A DNA stretch of 64,000 nucleotides. Source: CAHJXG01 sp965277495 (GTDB lineage Bacteria > Pseudomonadota > Alphaproteobacteria > Acetobacterales > Acetobacteraceae). Where the stretch lies: contig OZ255824.1 of assembly GCA_965277495.1 (NCBI GenBank), forward strand, positions 1,860,001 to 1,924,000, written 5' to 3'. Shown piece after piece: positions 32,618-41,671 of the stretch; position 1 is the stretch's first letter; each line of letters opens with the position of its first letter. The notes below the pieces were generated by a model. It searched no databases. It saw only the letters and a program-made list of their open reading frames with translations, and was not told the origin of the DNA. The translations under genes and the position numbers were made by a program.

Positions 32618-33829
32618 ATGCCAGACGGTCAAAACGCGGCCGCCGCCGGAGAGGCGATCGTCTCCTCCCGCAGCCCATTGGTCGCGTTCACGACGGATGC
32701 GACGGCCGAAGCCGCGCTGCGCAAGGGCCTGTCGGACGCTGTGCCCGGCGAGCTTGACATACGTCCGCTCCGGCTGCGCGCCGCCATCCAGCAGCTCAGC
32801 AAGATGCCGACCCCGCAGACCCTGTTGGTCGACGTCTCCGGCGAGGGCGATCCGCTTGGCCTGTTGGCCGAACTGGCGCAGGTGCTGGAGCCGGACGTCC
32901 GCGTCCTGGTGATCGGCGACCAGGACGACCGCGACTTCTACCGCAAGGTCACCCGCGAACTGGGCGCGGCCGAGTTCCTGTACAAGCCTTTGGTGCCAGA
33001 TGCCGTCGCCCGGGTGTTCGGGACGGCGATCGCCCGCCGCACGCCACGGCGGAGCGCCGCCGGGGGGATGTTCATCGCCGTCATCGGCGCGCGGGGCGGA
33101 GCCGGCGCCACGACGGTCGCGACAAACCTCGCCTGGCATCTGGCCAACAAGGCCCGGCGCCACACGGTGGTGTTGGACGCCGACCTGCAGATGGGCAGCG
33201 CGGCGCTGTCGTTGGGCGTCGTGTGCGGTTCTGGCCTGCGGGTGGCGCTGGAACAGCCGGAGCGGGTGGACGAGCTGTTCGTGGAACGCTCGGCGCAGCC
33301 GGTCGAGGACCGCCTGCACATGCTGGGCGCGACCGAGGACCTGAACGCGCGCATCACGATGGCGCCCGGCGCGGTCGCAGTGCTGCTAGGGGCGCTGGGC
33401 CGCCGCTACAATGCCATCATCGGCGACGTTCCGTTCCGGCCCATAGAGCTCAACCAGGATCTGCTGGACCAGGCGCAGCAGCGCGTTGTCGTCATGCAGC
33501 CGACGCTGGTGTCGGTGCGCGAGGTGATCCGCCTGCTCGCCTTGCCGGTAGGAACCGAGCAGGCCCGGCGGCCGATCCTCGTGCTCAACCGCGCCGGACG
33601 GCCGGGCGGGCTCACGACCGCGCAGGTCCAGCACGCGCTGGGCACGACGCCGGACATCATCATAGCCGACATGCCCCGTCCGATGGAGGCCGCCGCGACG
33701 CTGGGCAGGCCCGCGGCGGCGACGGTCAAGCCGATGGCCGCGAGCATCGCGCGGTTGGCGCATGAGATCGCCGGCACTGGCGACGAAGCCTCGCCGCGAC
33801 GCTGGCGCCTGTTTGGACGCGGCCGATGA
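32618..33829 (+). CDS. cpaE: Pilus assembly ATPase-like protein CpaE/TadZ
   Basis: A 403-residue cytoplasmic protein. Residues 20-145 look like a receiver-type domain (TLLVDVSGEGDPLG, VRVLVIGDQDDRDFYRKV, EFLYKPLVPD). Residues 150-390 are a ParA/MinD-like ATPase with a deviant P-loop GARGGAGATT (about 155-164) and the Asp-rich strand VVLDADLQMGS. TadZ proteins position the Tad machine at the cell pole. The ATG at 32618 begins one base after the preceding stop. Its end overlaps the next start by ATGA. No strong ribosome site is seen, so translation may be coupled. Confidence 0.92.
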   Translation: MPDGQNAAAAGEAIVSSRSPLVAFTTDATAEAALRKGLSDAVPGELDIRPLRLRAAIQQLSKMPTPQTLLVDVSGEGDPLGLLAELAQVLEPDVRVLVIGDQDDRDFYRKVTRELGAAEFLYKPLVPDAVARVFGTAIARRTPRRSAAGGMFIAVIGARGGAGATTVATNLAWHLANKARRHTVVLDADLQMGSAALSLGVVCGSGLRVALEQPERVDELFVERSAQPVEDRLHMLGATEDLNARITMAPGAVAVLLGALGRRYNAIIGDVPFRPIELNQDLLDQAQQRVVVMQPTLVSVREVIRLLALPVGTEQARRPILVLNRAGRPGGLTTAQVQHALGTTPDIIIADMPRPMEAAATLGRPAAATVKPMAASIARLAHEIAGTGDEASPRRWRLFGRGR

Positions 33830-35178
33830 ACGCGTTCGGGCAGCGCCGGCTGGAAGCCGCGAAGATCGAGGCCCCGGTGATTCCGGATGTGCCGGAGCCG
33901 CCGCCGCGCGCCTCGAATGTGGGTCCTCTCGCCGACCTGCGCGCGCTCTGCCTCGGACGTATCGATGCGTCGACGGCGTCCGTCATGTCGCCCGAGCGGC
34001 TGGCAAAGGAGGTGGAGCGGCTGCTGAGCGAGATCGCGACCGAACTGCGGGTGCAGTTGAACGCCAAGGAGCAGCGCGAGCTCGCCGAGGAGCTGGTCAA
34101 CGACATGGTGGGCCTGGGCCCGCTGGAGTCGATATTGGACGATGACGGCATCACGGACGTGATGGTCAACGGCCCCGACAAGGTGTTCGTCGAACGCCAG
34201 GGCAAGCTGGTGCTGTCCGACGTGCGTTTCCGTGATGCGGCGCATGTGGCCAATATCTGCCAGCGCATCGCGGCCAGCGTCGGCCGGCGGGTGGACGAGA
34301 GCAGCCCAATCGTGGACGCGCGGTTGAAGGACGGCAGCCGGGTCAACATCGTGCTGCAGCCGCTGGCGCTGGACGGTCCCTACGTCTCGATCCGTAAGTT
34401 CGCCAAGCGCAAGATCGACTTCGCACAGCTTATCAAGTACGGGTCGATGACCGAACCGCTGGCGAAGCTGCTGCAACTGGCCGGCAGCGCGCGGCTGAAT
34501 GTCGTGGTGTCGGGCGGCACCGGCTCGGGCAAGACGACGATGCTGAACGCGCTCAGCCGCATGATCGACCCGGGCGAGCGGGTGGTCACGGTAGAGGACG
34601 CGGCGGAACTGCAATTGCAGCAGCCGCATGTGGTCCGGCTTGAAACCCGTCCGGCGAACCTTGAGGGCCGCGGCGAGATCACGCAGCGCGACCTGGTCCG
34701 CAACGCGCTGCGCATGCGGCCCGACCGCATCATCATCGGCGAGGTGCGCGGGCCGGAGGCGTTCGACATGCTGCAGGCGATGAACACCGGCCATGACGGC
34801 AGCATGGGGACGGTCCACGCCAACACCACGCGCGACGCGCTGACGCGCATCGAGAACATGGTGCAGATGGGCAGCATGGGCCTGCCGGTGCGCGCGATAC
34901 GCACGCAGATCGTGGGCGCCGTGAACCTGGTGCTGCAGGTCGAGCGGCACCGGGACGGCGGGCGCCGCCTGACGCAGATCACCGAGGTTTGCGGCTTGGA
35001 GGGCGATGTCGTGATCCTGAACGACATCGCACAGTATGAGATCACCGGCGAGGGGACGGACGGGCGCCTGAAAGGGCACTACCGCATCAGCCGTTCGCGT
35101 CCGTTCTTCTACGAGCGGCTGACCTATTTCGGCCTCGACCGCGCCTGGATGGCCGTGCTGGAGGAAGCCGGGGGATGA
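33826..35178 (+). CDS. cpaF: Tad secretion ATPase CpaF/TadA
   Basis: A 450-residue hexameric ATPase of the type II/IV secretion family. Domain order: an N-terminal helical part, then the GLGPLESILDDDGITDVMVNGPDKVFVER segment. The Walker A GGTGSGKTT lies near residue 230, the Asp box ERVVTVEDAAEL and the segment MRPDRIIIGEVRGPEAFDMLQAMNTGHDGSMGTVHANT carry the Walker B and His box. It powers assembly of the Flp pilus with TadB and TadC. Its ATG overlaps the cpaE stop (ATGA) and its stop overlaps the tadB start in the same way. Confidence 0.96.
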   Translation: MNAFGQRRLEAAKIEAPVIPDVPEPPPRASNVGPLADLRALCLGRIDASTASVMSPERLAKEVERLLSEIATELRVQLNAKEQRELAEELVNDMVGLGPLESILDDDGITDVMVNGPDKVFVERQGKLVLSDVRFRDAAHVANICQRIAASVGRRVDESSPIVDARLKDGSRVNIVLQPLALDGPYVSIRKFAKRKIDFAQLIKYGSMTEPLAKLLQLAGSARLNVVVSGGTGSGKTTMLNALSRMIDPGERVVTVEDAAELQLQQPHVVRLETRPANLEGRGEITQRDLVRNALRMRPDRIIIGEVRGPEAFDMLQAMNTGHDGSMGTVHANTTRDALTRIENMVQMGSMGLPVRAIRTQIVGAVNLVLQVERHRDGGRRLTQITEVCGLEGDVVILNDIAQYEITGEGTDGRLKGHYRISRSRPFFYERLTYFGLDRAWMAVLEEAGG

Positions 35179-36140
35179 TGGCCGTTCCTGGCAATGCCGC
35201 GCTTTGGCTGACGGCCGGCACCGTGATGCTGACGGCGCTGGGGCTGAGCGGCTTGGCGCTGTCGCAGACCCGGCGGCAGCAGAGCGATGTCCGTGCCCGC
35301 CTGGTGAGCGTGATGGTGCTGCACGGGCCGACCCGCTCGGGGATCAAGCGGCGCGGCATGGCCAAGCAGGATTTTTCGCGGCACATGCCGTATTTCCTAA
35401 ATCTGGCCGGCTATGACCCGGACCGCAAGGCGCAGTATCCGCTGCCGTGGTGGGTCGTGCTGATCGGGGCTGCGGCGCTGGCCCGTGGCGAGGCTGCGTT
35501 GACCGGGTTGCTGGTGGGCCAAATCGCCCTGTTGCAAATGCCGATAGCGCTCATTTTGTTCGCGCGCTTCTACTGGCGCCACTACGACACCAAGCGGCAA
35601 AAACGCCTGTACATGCAATTGCCGGATGCGTTGGCCACCATCGTGCGGTCCGTGCGTGTCGGCATCCCGGTGACCGAGTCGCTCCGGGCCGTGGCGCGCG
35701 ACGCGCCTGAGCCAACAGCCGAGGAGTTTCGGCGCCTGGCGGATCAGGTGCGTATCGGTGCGGCCCTAGAAAAGGCACTGATCGAGACCGCGACCCGCAG
35801 TGGCGTGGCGGAATACCGTTTCTTTGCAACGGCTATTGCGTTGCAGGCCCAGACCGGCGGCGGTTTGACCGAGACCCTGGAAACCCTCGCGGACGTCATC
35901 CGCAAGCGTATCGCGTTGCGTAAGCGCGGCTTCGCCTTGGCTGCCGAGGCGCGGACGAGCGCCGCGCTGCTGGCGGCGCTGCCCTTCGTAACGGCCGGGG
36001 CGATGGCGGTGCTGAACCCGAGCTACATCGTCGTGCTGATCATCGATCCAACGGGGCAGAAGATTCTGGCGGCAGCTTTTGGAATGCTTTTCACGGGCAT
36101 GGGGGTCATGAAGTTCATAATCCGCAAGAGTTTGTCATGA
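35175..36140 (+). CDS. tadB: Tad inner-membrane platform protein TadB
   Basis: A 321-residue membrane protein with an N-terminal helix, a central helix pair and C-terminal helices around a T2SSF domain. That domain carries DALATIVRSVRVGIPVTESLRAVARDAPEPTAEEFRRLADQVRIG and LQAQTGGGLTETLETLADVIRKR, diagnostic for TadB/GspF-like proteins. With TadC it forms the platform driven by CpaF. Its start and stop both overlap neighbouring genes by ATGA, giving tight translational coupling. Confidence 0.94.
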   Translation: MMAVPGNAALWLTAGTVMLTALGLSGLALSQTRRQQSDVRARLVSVMVLHGPTRSGIKRRGMAKQDFSRHMPYFLNLAGYDPDRKAQYPLPWWVVLIGAAALARGEAALTGLLVGQIALLQMPIALILFARFYWRHYDTKRQKRLYMQLPDALATIVRSVRVGIPVTESLRAVARDAPEPTAEEFRRLADQVRIGAALEKALIETATRSGVAEYRFFATAIALQAQTGGGLTETLETLADVIRKRIALRKRGFALAAEARTSAALLAALPFVTAGAMAVLNPSYIVVLIIDPTGQKILAAAFGMLFTGMGVMKFIIRKSLS

Positions 36141-37066
36141 GCCAGACCTTGCTCCTCGGGTTGGTTGGGTCGTTGTGTTTCCTGATGATCGGTGGATCCC
36201 TGCTGCTGCTGCCGAATTTGCGGCAGCACGAGCGGCTGCAGGCGCGGCTGAAGCAGGTCCGGATGGATGGCGTCGTGACAGCCGCGCTCGCAGAGCCGTC
36301 TGGACCTTTCCTCGTGCGAATCGTTACCGAATTCGGCGAGTTCTTGGGACGGACCAGCTTCGTGCAGGCGCGCCTGGCGGTGGGCCTGCGCACCACTTTG
36401 GCGGCCGCCGGCTTCCGCAGCCAAAACGCATTCAGCCTTTTCCTGGGCAGCAAAGTGCTGCTGGTGCTGGGTTTGCCGCTGCTGGCATACCTTGTGATAC
36501 CGTCCGATGTATCGTCGCTGTTCCGCAACCTGGCGCTGCTTACGGCCGTCGTCGTCGGCATGATGGCGCCGGAGTTCTTCATCAAGCGCCGCCGCCGCCA
36601 GTATATCGCCGCACTCGAGGTCGGCCTGTCGGATGCGCTGGATCTGATGGTGATCTGCGTGGAGTCCGGCCTGGCGATGGAGCCGGCGATCGAGCGTGTC
36701 GGCCAGGAGATCAAAGCCGCGCATCCGCAAGTCGCGGTCGAGTTCGAGCTGACCACCAATGAGATGCGCGTGGTCGCCGACCGTCGCGTGGCGCTGCTGA
36801 ACCTCGGCCTGCGCACCGGGCTCGAGCCGCTGAAGCGCCTGAGCACCACGCTGATCCAAACCCTGCAATACGGCACGCCGCTGGCTTCGGCGCTGCGCGT
36901 GCTGTCGGCCGAGTTGCGCAGCGAGACCATGACCCGATTCGAGGAGAAAGCGGCGAAGCTGCCGGTGCTGCTGACTGTTCCAATGATCCTGTTCATTCTG
37001 CCCTGCCTTTTCTTGGTCGTTGGTGGCCCGGCTATTGTTCAAGTTCTCACGATGATGCACGGATGA
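36137..37066 (+). CDS. tadC: Tad inner-membrane platform protein TadC
   Basis: A 309-residue T2SSF-type membrane protein. Key segments are RQYIAALEVGLSDALDLMVICVESGLAMEPAIERVG and LRTGLEPLKRLSTTLIQTLQYGTPLASALRVLSAELR, followed by a C-terminal hydrophobic hairpin (LTVPMILFILPCLFLVVGGPAIVQVL). It pairs with TadB. The ATG at 36137 overlaps the tadB stop. Translation ends 25 bases before tadD. Confidence 0.94.
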   Translation: MSQTLLLGLVGSLCFLMIGGSLLLLPNLRQHERLQARLKQVRMDGVVTAALAEPSGPFLVRIVTEFGEFLGRTSFVQARLAVGLRTTLAAAGFRSQNAFSLFLGSKVLLVLGLPLLAYLVIPSDVSSLFRNLALLTAVVVGMMAPEFFIKRRRRQYIAALEVGLSDALDLMVICVESGLAMEPAIERVGQEIKAAHPQVAVEFELTTNEMRVVADRRVALLNLGLRTGLEPLKRLSTTLIQTLQYGTPLASALRVLSAELRSETMTRFEEKAAKLPVLLTVPMILFILPCLFLVVGGPAIVQVLTMMHG

Positions 37067-37091
37067 TGTTCCATACTGGAATGAGGCTCCG

Positions 37092-37787
37092 ATGCGCCAT
37101 CTCGCTACCCTACTTCCGCTCGTCCTGCTGGCAGCCTGCGGGCCGCGGCAACCCTATAAATTCGACGGGCAGCCGTCCCTTCGCGTGGCGGAGGCCGCGA
37201 TGACCGGCGGATCGCCCGAGATCGCAGTGAACGTGGCGCGAGGCATCCTGTCGCGCGACCCCTTCAACGTGCCCGCGCAGATGATGCTCGGGAATGCCCT
37301 TTACGCTTTGCAGACGTTTCCGCAGGCGGAAGCGAGCTTCGCGAGCGTGCTTAAGACACAGCCCGACAATGCCGCGGCCCATTTGGGCCTGGGCCGCGTC
37401 AAGCTGGCGGAAGGCGACCCGAGGGCGGCCGAGGAGCAGTTCCGTCGTGCCGCACAGCAGGAGCCGCGGGCCGAGACGTTCAGCAACCTCGGCGTGGCGC
37501 TGGACATGCAGCAGCATCCCGAAGCGGCGCAAGTGGAGTACCGGCGATCGCTGGAGCTCGATCCGGCGTCGTCGGCGACTCGGTTGAATCTCGCGCTGTC
37601 CTTGCTCGCATCCGGCGACCGGACAGGTGCGCGCGCCACATTGCAGCCCTTGCTGGCCAGCCCGGCGAATGGAGAATTGGCCGCCAATATCGCAGCGGCA
37701 AAGCGTGCGATCGAGAGCCGGCCCGATGCCGCGCCGATCGTTTCGCCTACCGCCAGAAGCCCAGTGATGCTGAATGCCCCGGAGTAG
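37092..37787 (+). CDS. tadD: TPR lipoprotein TadD
   Basis: A 231-residue lipoprotein: the signal peptide ends in the lipobox LAAC (Cys16). About four tetratricopeptide repeats follow (EIAVNVARGILSRDPFNVPAQMMLGNALYAL, FPQAEASFASVLKTQPDNAAAHLGLGRVKL, AEEQFRRAAQQEPRAETFSNLGVAL, AAQVEYRRSLELDPASSATRLNLALSLL). TadD proteins act like PilF/PilW pilotins for the secretin. Its last 14 bases overlap the start of the next pseudopilin gene. Confidence 0.92.
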   Translation: MRHLATLLPLVLLAACGPRQPYKFDGQPSLRVAEAAMTGGSPEIAVNVARGILSRDPFNVPAQMMLGNALYALQTFPQAEASFASVLKTQPDNAAAHLGLGRVKLAEGDPRAAEEQFRRAAQQEPRAETFSNLGVALDMQQHPEAAQVEYRRSLELDPASSATRLNLALSLLASGDRTGARATLQPLLASPANGELAANIAAAKRAIESRPDAAPIVSPTARSPVMLNAPE

Positions 37788-38253
37788 ACGCCCTTTCCGC
37801 GAGCTGGCGGCGGACCGGGGCGCCGTTGTGGCCCTTGAGTACGCGTTTGTCGGTACAGCGTGCATGGCCCTGCTTATGGGCGTGCTGCAGGTCGGCTACT
37901 GCCTGTATGCCAAAGCGGCGCTCAACCACGCCGCCAGCGTAGTGGCCCGGCAACTGCAGACCGGCGGGGCTAAAGCTACCGCCGCTACCGGCCTGGCAAA
38001 TTTCAAGACAGTCACGCTTTGCGCGGCAGTCAATGGATTGCTGAACTGCAACGCGGTGGCATTACAGCTCTATCCAGTACAAGACTATATGAACAGCAGC
38101 AGCACTTTGCCATTCGATTCCGGCAGATCAAAAAGTCTGATGCTGCTAACCCTTACTTATACAATACCGCTGCCGACCTGGCCGCTGCGTGTCGGGACCT
38201 CCAGTCAGCCCATGCTGATATCAACCTCCGTTCCGTTCGTGAATGAGTTCTAA
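37774..38253 (+). CDS. tadE: TadE-like pseudopilin
   Basis: A 159-residue protein. A short basic leader is followed by GAVVALEYAFVGTACMALLMGVLQVGY, a type IVb prepilin-like cleavage region with the conserved Glu and a long hydrophobic helix. The C-terminal part is periplasmic. It is a minor pseudopilin processed by CpaA. The start at 37774 lies inside the end of tadD, fitting the compact operon. Confidence 0.88.
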   Translation: MPRSRRPFRELAADRGAVVALEYAFVGTACMALLMGVLQVGYCLYAKAALNHAASVVARQLQTGGAKATAATGLANFKTVTLCAAVNGLLNCNAVALQLYPVQDYMNSSSTLPFDSGRSKSLMLLTLTYTIPLPTWPLRVGTSSQPMLISTSVPFVNEF

Positions 38254-38275
38254 CTTATGAATAATCGTTAGTATC

Positions 38276-39064
38276 ATGGCCATCGGCAGCACCGCCTCTC
38301 CCGCTCGTTGGTCGTCGCTCCGCCGCAGTCGGAATGCGTCCCGGCGCGGGGTGGCGGCGCTGGAATTTGCGATATCCGCGCCCCTGCTCATCGTGTTGAT
38401 GATGTCGATGTACGACACTGCGAATGGCTGGTTGGCCTGGCAGCGCATGGCAGTGGCGGCCCAATCCGTGGGCCAGATCGCAACCCTGGTCGCCGTCAAC
38501 GCGGACGGGACGAACTCATTGAGCCACGATCAGGCTTGGCGCGCCAGCACGGCGGTCTATGCGGCAATGCCGGAACTCTTGGCAGCGAATGCCAGGTATG
38601 GCGTCACGATGACCGAGGTGGAATTCTTCACGTATGACTCTTGCGACACAACGAGTTGCACCGCCGATGTGAGCTGGAGCACGGTGCTGCTCGGTGCTGT
38701 GCCGCCCCGGCAGTGCGGCACCTTGGCGGTCGTTGCCAACGAGGCTCCAACCGCGTCGTCGGTCCTGCCAGCAAATGTCTTCCAGGCGGCTCCTGTGCTG
38801 GTCGTCGACGTCGCCTACCAGTTCAGGCCGATGTTTCTGGGCACGTTTACCGGTCCGATATCGATGGCGCGGTCGGCATACCTCCCGGTCCGCTCCGGCG
38901 TCCAAGATCAATCGATCAGCTACGACGACCCCACCGCGGCGTGCCCTCCGCCTCCTACGCCCTGTCCCCCTAGGCAGCTCAAGCCATCAAAACGTGCAGG
39001 CGGGCCGCAGAAGGGACGGAAACAGGACAACGCCAAGTGTGCGGCCGTAAAGGATAGAACGTGA
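38276..39064 (+). CDS. tadF: Second TadE/TadF-like pseudopilin
   Basis: A 262-residue protein. The leader SRRG is followed by VAALEFAISAPLLIVLMMSMYDTANGW, the TadE/F prepilin motif with Glu five residues after the probable cut. A larger periplasmic domain has four Cys residues in its first half (CDTTSC, then a further single Cys). The last 45 residues are Pro/Lys-rich and basic. It is predicted to be a minor pilin component with TadE. Its stop overlaps the next start (GTGA). Confidence 0.85.
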   Translation: MAIGSTASPARWSSLRRSRNASRRGVAALEFAISAPLLIVLMMSMYDTANGWLAWQRMAVAAQSVGQIATLVAVNADGTNSLSHDQAWRASTAVYAAMPELLAANARYGVTMTEVEFFTYDSCDTTSCTADVSWSTVLLGAVPPRQCGTLAVVANEAPTASSVLPANVFQAAPVLVVDVAYQFRPMFLGTFTGPISMARSAYLPVRSGVQDQSISYDDPTAACPPPPTPCPPRQLKPSKRAGGPQKGRKQDNAKCAAVKDRT

Positions 39065-40398
39065 ACAGCATGGCGCCTCCCAACAGGATGCAGGGTGTGT
39101 TGGCCGGAGCGGTGCCGGGCGTTGCCGACCGCGGCGGCGCCATGGCGGTCACCATGGCATTTGCCTTCATGGCGGCGCTTGGCATCGCGGCGCTTGCGGT
39201 CGACGGAGCTTCGGCCATCGCGGCGCACACCCGGCTCAACTTGGCCGCGGACGCGGGGGCGCTCGCTGCGCTGCGTTCCGCGGCGGCGGCCTATGATGTG
39301 GATCCGAAAACCGACCTGAGGCTGGCTGAAGTCGCCGGCGAGGAGCGCTTCCTGGCACAGGCGGGTGGTATCACCGGCATTGGCGTCCCAGTCGTGGGGG
39401 TGAGCGTGCAACACATCGGGCTGCAGTTCACCGTGAACGTGACCTATGCTGCCACTTACGTAACGCAACTCGCCGGCGCCCTACGGGGTATTTCCGCCGG
39501 GTATGCCAGCATCCCCAGCCTGCGGCTTGGCGGCAGCGCGACTGCACAGGAGACTGCGGGCGCTTATGTCGACATCTATGTTCTGATGGACGTGTCCAAT
39601 TCGATGGCAATTGGCGCGACCGAGGATGCTCGGAACACCTTGATGCAGAAGACGACGCAATATCCATTCAGGGGCGGCTACGACTGGTCGAATTGCGCAT
39701 TCGCCTGCCATATGCAGCAGCCGCTCTGGGGCGGACTTTCGCAAGACTACGGCGACTACTATGCCATGGCGAAGTTTTTCAAGATTACGATGCGCATCGA
39801 TGTTTTAAGGGATGCAGTCAGCTACGTAGCATCAATACTCGCGTCGGCGCAGTCTCCAGATAAGTTTCGGTTCGGTCTTTATACATTTGAAACTGATGTC
39901 CATGAAGTCTATCCGCTCGGCGCGTCATCCACGGCCGGACCGGCGATTGCGTCTACTGAGGTCACGCCCATTGCCGATTGGGGGCCGTGGAACCAAACCA
40001 ACGTTTCGCAATCCATAGCCACTTTCGGAGGCTATGTTGGACAAGCTGGCGATGGTTCATCTAGGGCATTGGCACGCAAATACGTTTTCATCCTGACCGA
40101 TGGCATGGAAGACTATACGGGAGGCAATGGACAGCGCGTGACCGTTCCGTTCGATCCGAAAGTATGCCAAGGCCTTAAAGATAAGGGCGTCGTCGTGCTC
40201 GTACTTCAGACGACTAACGATGATCCGACAAATCAGATTGGAGAGAATGGCGTGCTTGCACAGGTCCGGCCGCTGCTACAGCAATGCGCGTCTGGTCCTG
40301 ATCTTTTTACAGCAGCTTCGACCCCGACCGATATCAATGCGGCCATTCGCTCCATGGTCAACTATGCCGTCTCGACGCCAGCGCAGTTCACCCAGTAA
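39061..40398 (+). CDS. tadG: TadG-like protein with von Willebrand factor A domain
   Basis: A 445-residue protein starting at GTG 39061, overlapping the upstream stop; ATG 39070 is an alternative. The N-terminal TadG-like helix is RGGAMAVTMAFAFMAALGIAALAVDGASAIAAHTRLN. From about residue 165 a vWA domain begins (VDIYVLMDVSNSMAIG), with the MIDAS DxSxS pattern present, and ends with ARKYVFILTDGMEDY. TadG proteins are thought to anchor or present the pilus in the periplasm or at the surface; the vWA domain suggests metal-dependent adhesion. Base composition falls somewhat in the second half compared with the neighbours. Confidence 0.9.
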   Translation: MNSMAPPNRMQGVLAGAVPGVADRGGAMAVTMAFAFMAALGIAALAVDGASAIAAHTRLNLAADAGALAALRSAAAAYDVDPKTDLRLAEVAGEERFLAQAGGITGIGVPVVGVSVQHIGLQFTVNVTYAATYVTQLAGALRGISAGYASIPSLRLGGSATAQETAGAYVDIYVLMDVSNSMAIGATEDARNTLMQKTTQYPFRGGYDWSNCAFACHMQQPLWGGLSQDYGDYYAMAKFFKITMRIDVLRDAVSYVASILASAQSPDKFRFGLYTFETDVHEVYPLGASSTAGPAIASTEVTPIADWGPWNQTNVSQSIATFGGYVGQAGDGSSRALARKYVFILTDGMEDYTGGNGQRVTVPFDPKVCQGLKDKGVVVLVLQTTNDDPTNQIGENGVLAQVRPLLQQCASGPDLFTAASTPTDINAAIRSMVNYAVSTPAQFTQ

Positions 40399-41125
40399 GC
40401 GGCCGGTGAGCGACCGTGCAGTCGCAGCGCTGCTAGTGCTGTTTTCGCCGGCCGCGGCAGCAGCGCAGGGTGCCGTCGATGCGGCCGGACGTTCCCCTTG
40501 CTTGGCCGCCGCGACAACGGCCGAGGCCGAGTGGAACCTGCCCACCGGCGTGCTCGCCGCCATCGGCCGTGTCGAGAGCGGACGATGGGACCCCGGCGCT
40601 CGCCAAGTCGTGCCCTGGCCCTGGACTGCGAACATCGCCGGCGACGGGCGCTACTACGCCTCCCGAAACGACGCCATCGCGGACGTCGCGCGCGAGCGAA
40701 ACGGCGGAGCGCGGTCGGTGGATGTCGGATGCTTCCAGGTGAACCTGATGCATCATCCAAACGCATTCGCAAGCCTTGACGAAGCGTTCGACCCGCTTGC
40801 CAATGCACGCTATGCCGCGCGTTTCTTGACCACCTTGCGCGCCAATGCCGGAGCCTGGGACCTCGCCGTGGCCCAATACCACTCCGCCGTGCCGGAGATT
40901 GGCGGCCCCTATCGCGAGCGCGTCATGTCCGCACTGGACCCGCAGGCCCGGCCAGGGACGACAGGCATACAGTCCCTGCGCACCACGCCGGCATCATCCA
41001 GCGCCGGGCGTTTCGCACCAAGCGCGGACCCTTATGTCATCCTCGTCCGGTCATCCTTGATGCTGGGTAGAACGGCCCGGCCCGGCACGCCGGCCGACCC
41101 GCACGTCATCCGGATCAAAGGCTAG
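40364..41125 (+). CDS. Lytic transglycosylase (SLT-like) of the Tad locus
   Basis: A 253-residue exported protein. From ATG 40364 it overlaps the end of tadG by 35 bases and has a long n-region before the signal helix (VAALLVLFSPAAAAAQ). GTG 40406 gives a neater signal peptide and may be the true start. The SLT domain has the catalytic Glu in GVLAAIGRVESGRWDPG, then SVDVGCFQVNLMHHPNAF, FDPLANARYAARFLTTL and AWDLAVAQYHS. It would cut peptidoglycan so that the pilus machine can pass. It is the last gene of the Tad operon. Confidence 0.88.
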   Translation: MPSRRQRSSPSKRPVSDRAVAALLVLFSPAAAAAQGAVDAAGRSPCLAAATTAEAEWNLPTGVLAAIGRVESGRWDPGARQVVPWPWTANIAGDGRYYASRNDAIADVARERNGGARSVDVGCFQVNLMHHPNAFASLDEAFDPLANARYAARFLTTLRANAGAWDLAVAQYHSAVPEIGGPYRERVMSALDPQARPGTTGIQSLRTTPASSSAGRFAPSADPYVILVRSSLMLGRTARPGTPADPHVIRIKG

Positions 41126-41671
41126 CCGGGCTTGAGGTCCCTGACCGGTCTCTCACCACGCGACACGTCCCTTGCGTCACATTCCTCGCGGTGGGCGCCG
41201 GGCTCCCTAGGCGGCTGAGTGCTGGCTTGCGGTCCGCGGAACGTCCTCGACACACCATTGAACCCGGGCCTCCGCTGGGGCTGAATGCGCGCACCATCAG
41301 GAAAGGCGCGCATAATGGACCTGAGGCACTGCCGGATCACCAGCGTGACGCCGTTGACCGCCTGGAAGGCGGCGAATCTGACGCCGGGTGGGCCATTTCT
41401 CCGCGCGACCGGAACAGCACCGCCAGCACGAACGTCAAGCCGATCACCGTTCGCCACGCCTGCACGAGGGCCTCGGTCTCGCTAACCGTGGCCTTGATGA
41501 CATTGATCAGGATCCCGATCACGCATCCAATCAGCGCGGTGATACGAAGGCGAGCGGGCGGCGCGCTTGTTGCCCAACATCGACCCTGGCACGCTGAACG
41601 AATGAACTTTGCAGCTTTCCCGCGCTCCGCCGCGCCACGGACAACCGCTCACTCCCAGCAAAAGGACCAGC
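41126..41671. other. 546-base gap between the Tad locus and the NiCoT gene, no convincing gene
   Basis: Several open frames cross here but none has family features plus a ribosome site. The most protein-like is on the minus strand, about 41337-41540. It encodes two hydrophobic stretches (LIGCVIGILINVI and WRTVIGLTFVLAVLF) but lacks a good start, so it may be a small membrane protein or a remnant. I saw no cobalamin-riboswitch core or NikR-type palindrome ahead of the nickel/cobalt permease. Confidence 0.5.

Noticed and set aside
33406..35079. 557-residue minus-strand open frame
   Set aside because: It is antisense to cpaE and cpaF, which have Walker motifs and coupled starts.
41126..41671. 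Possible cobalamin riboswitch upstream of the NiCoT permease
   Set aside because: No B12-box-like core or conserved stem pattern could be found.
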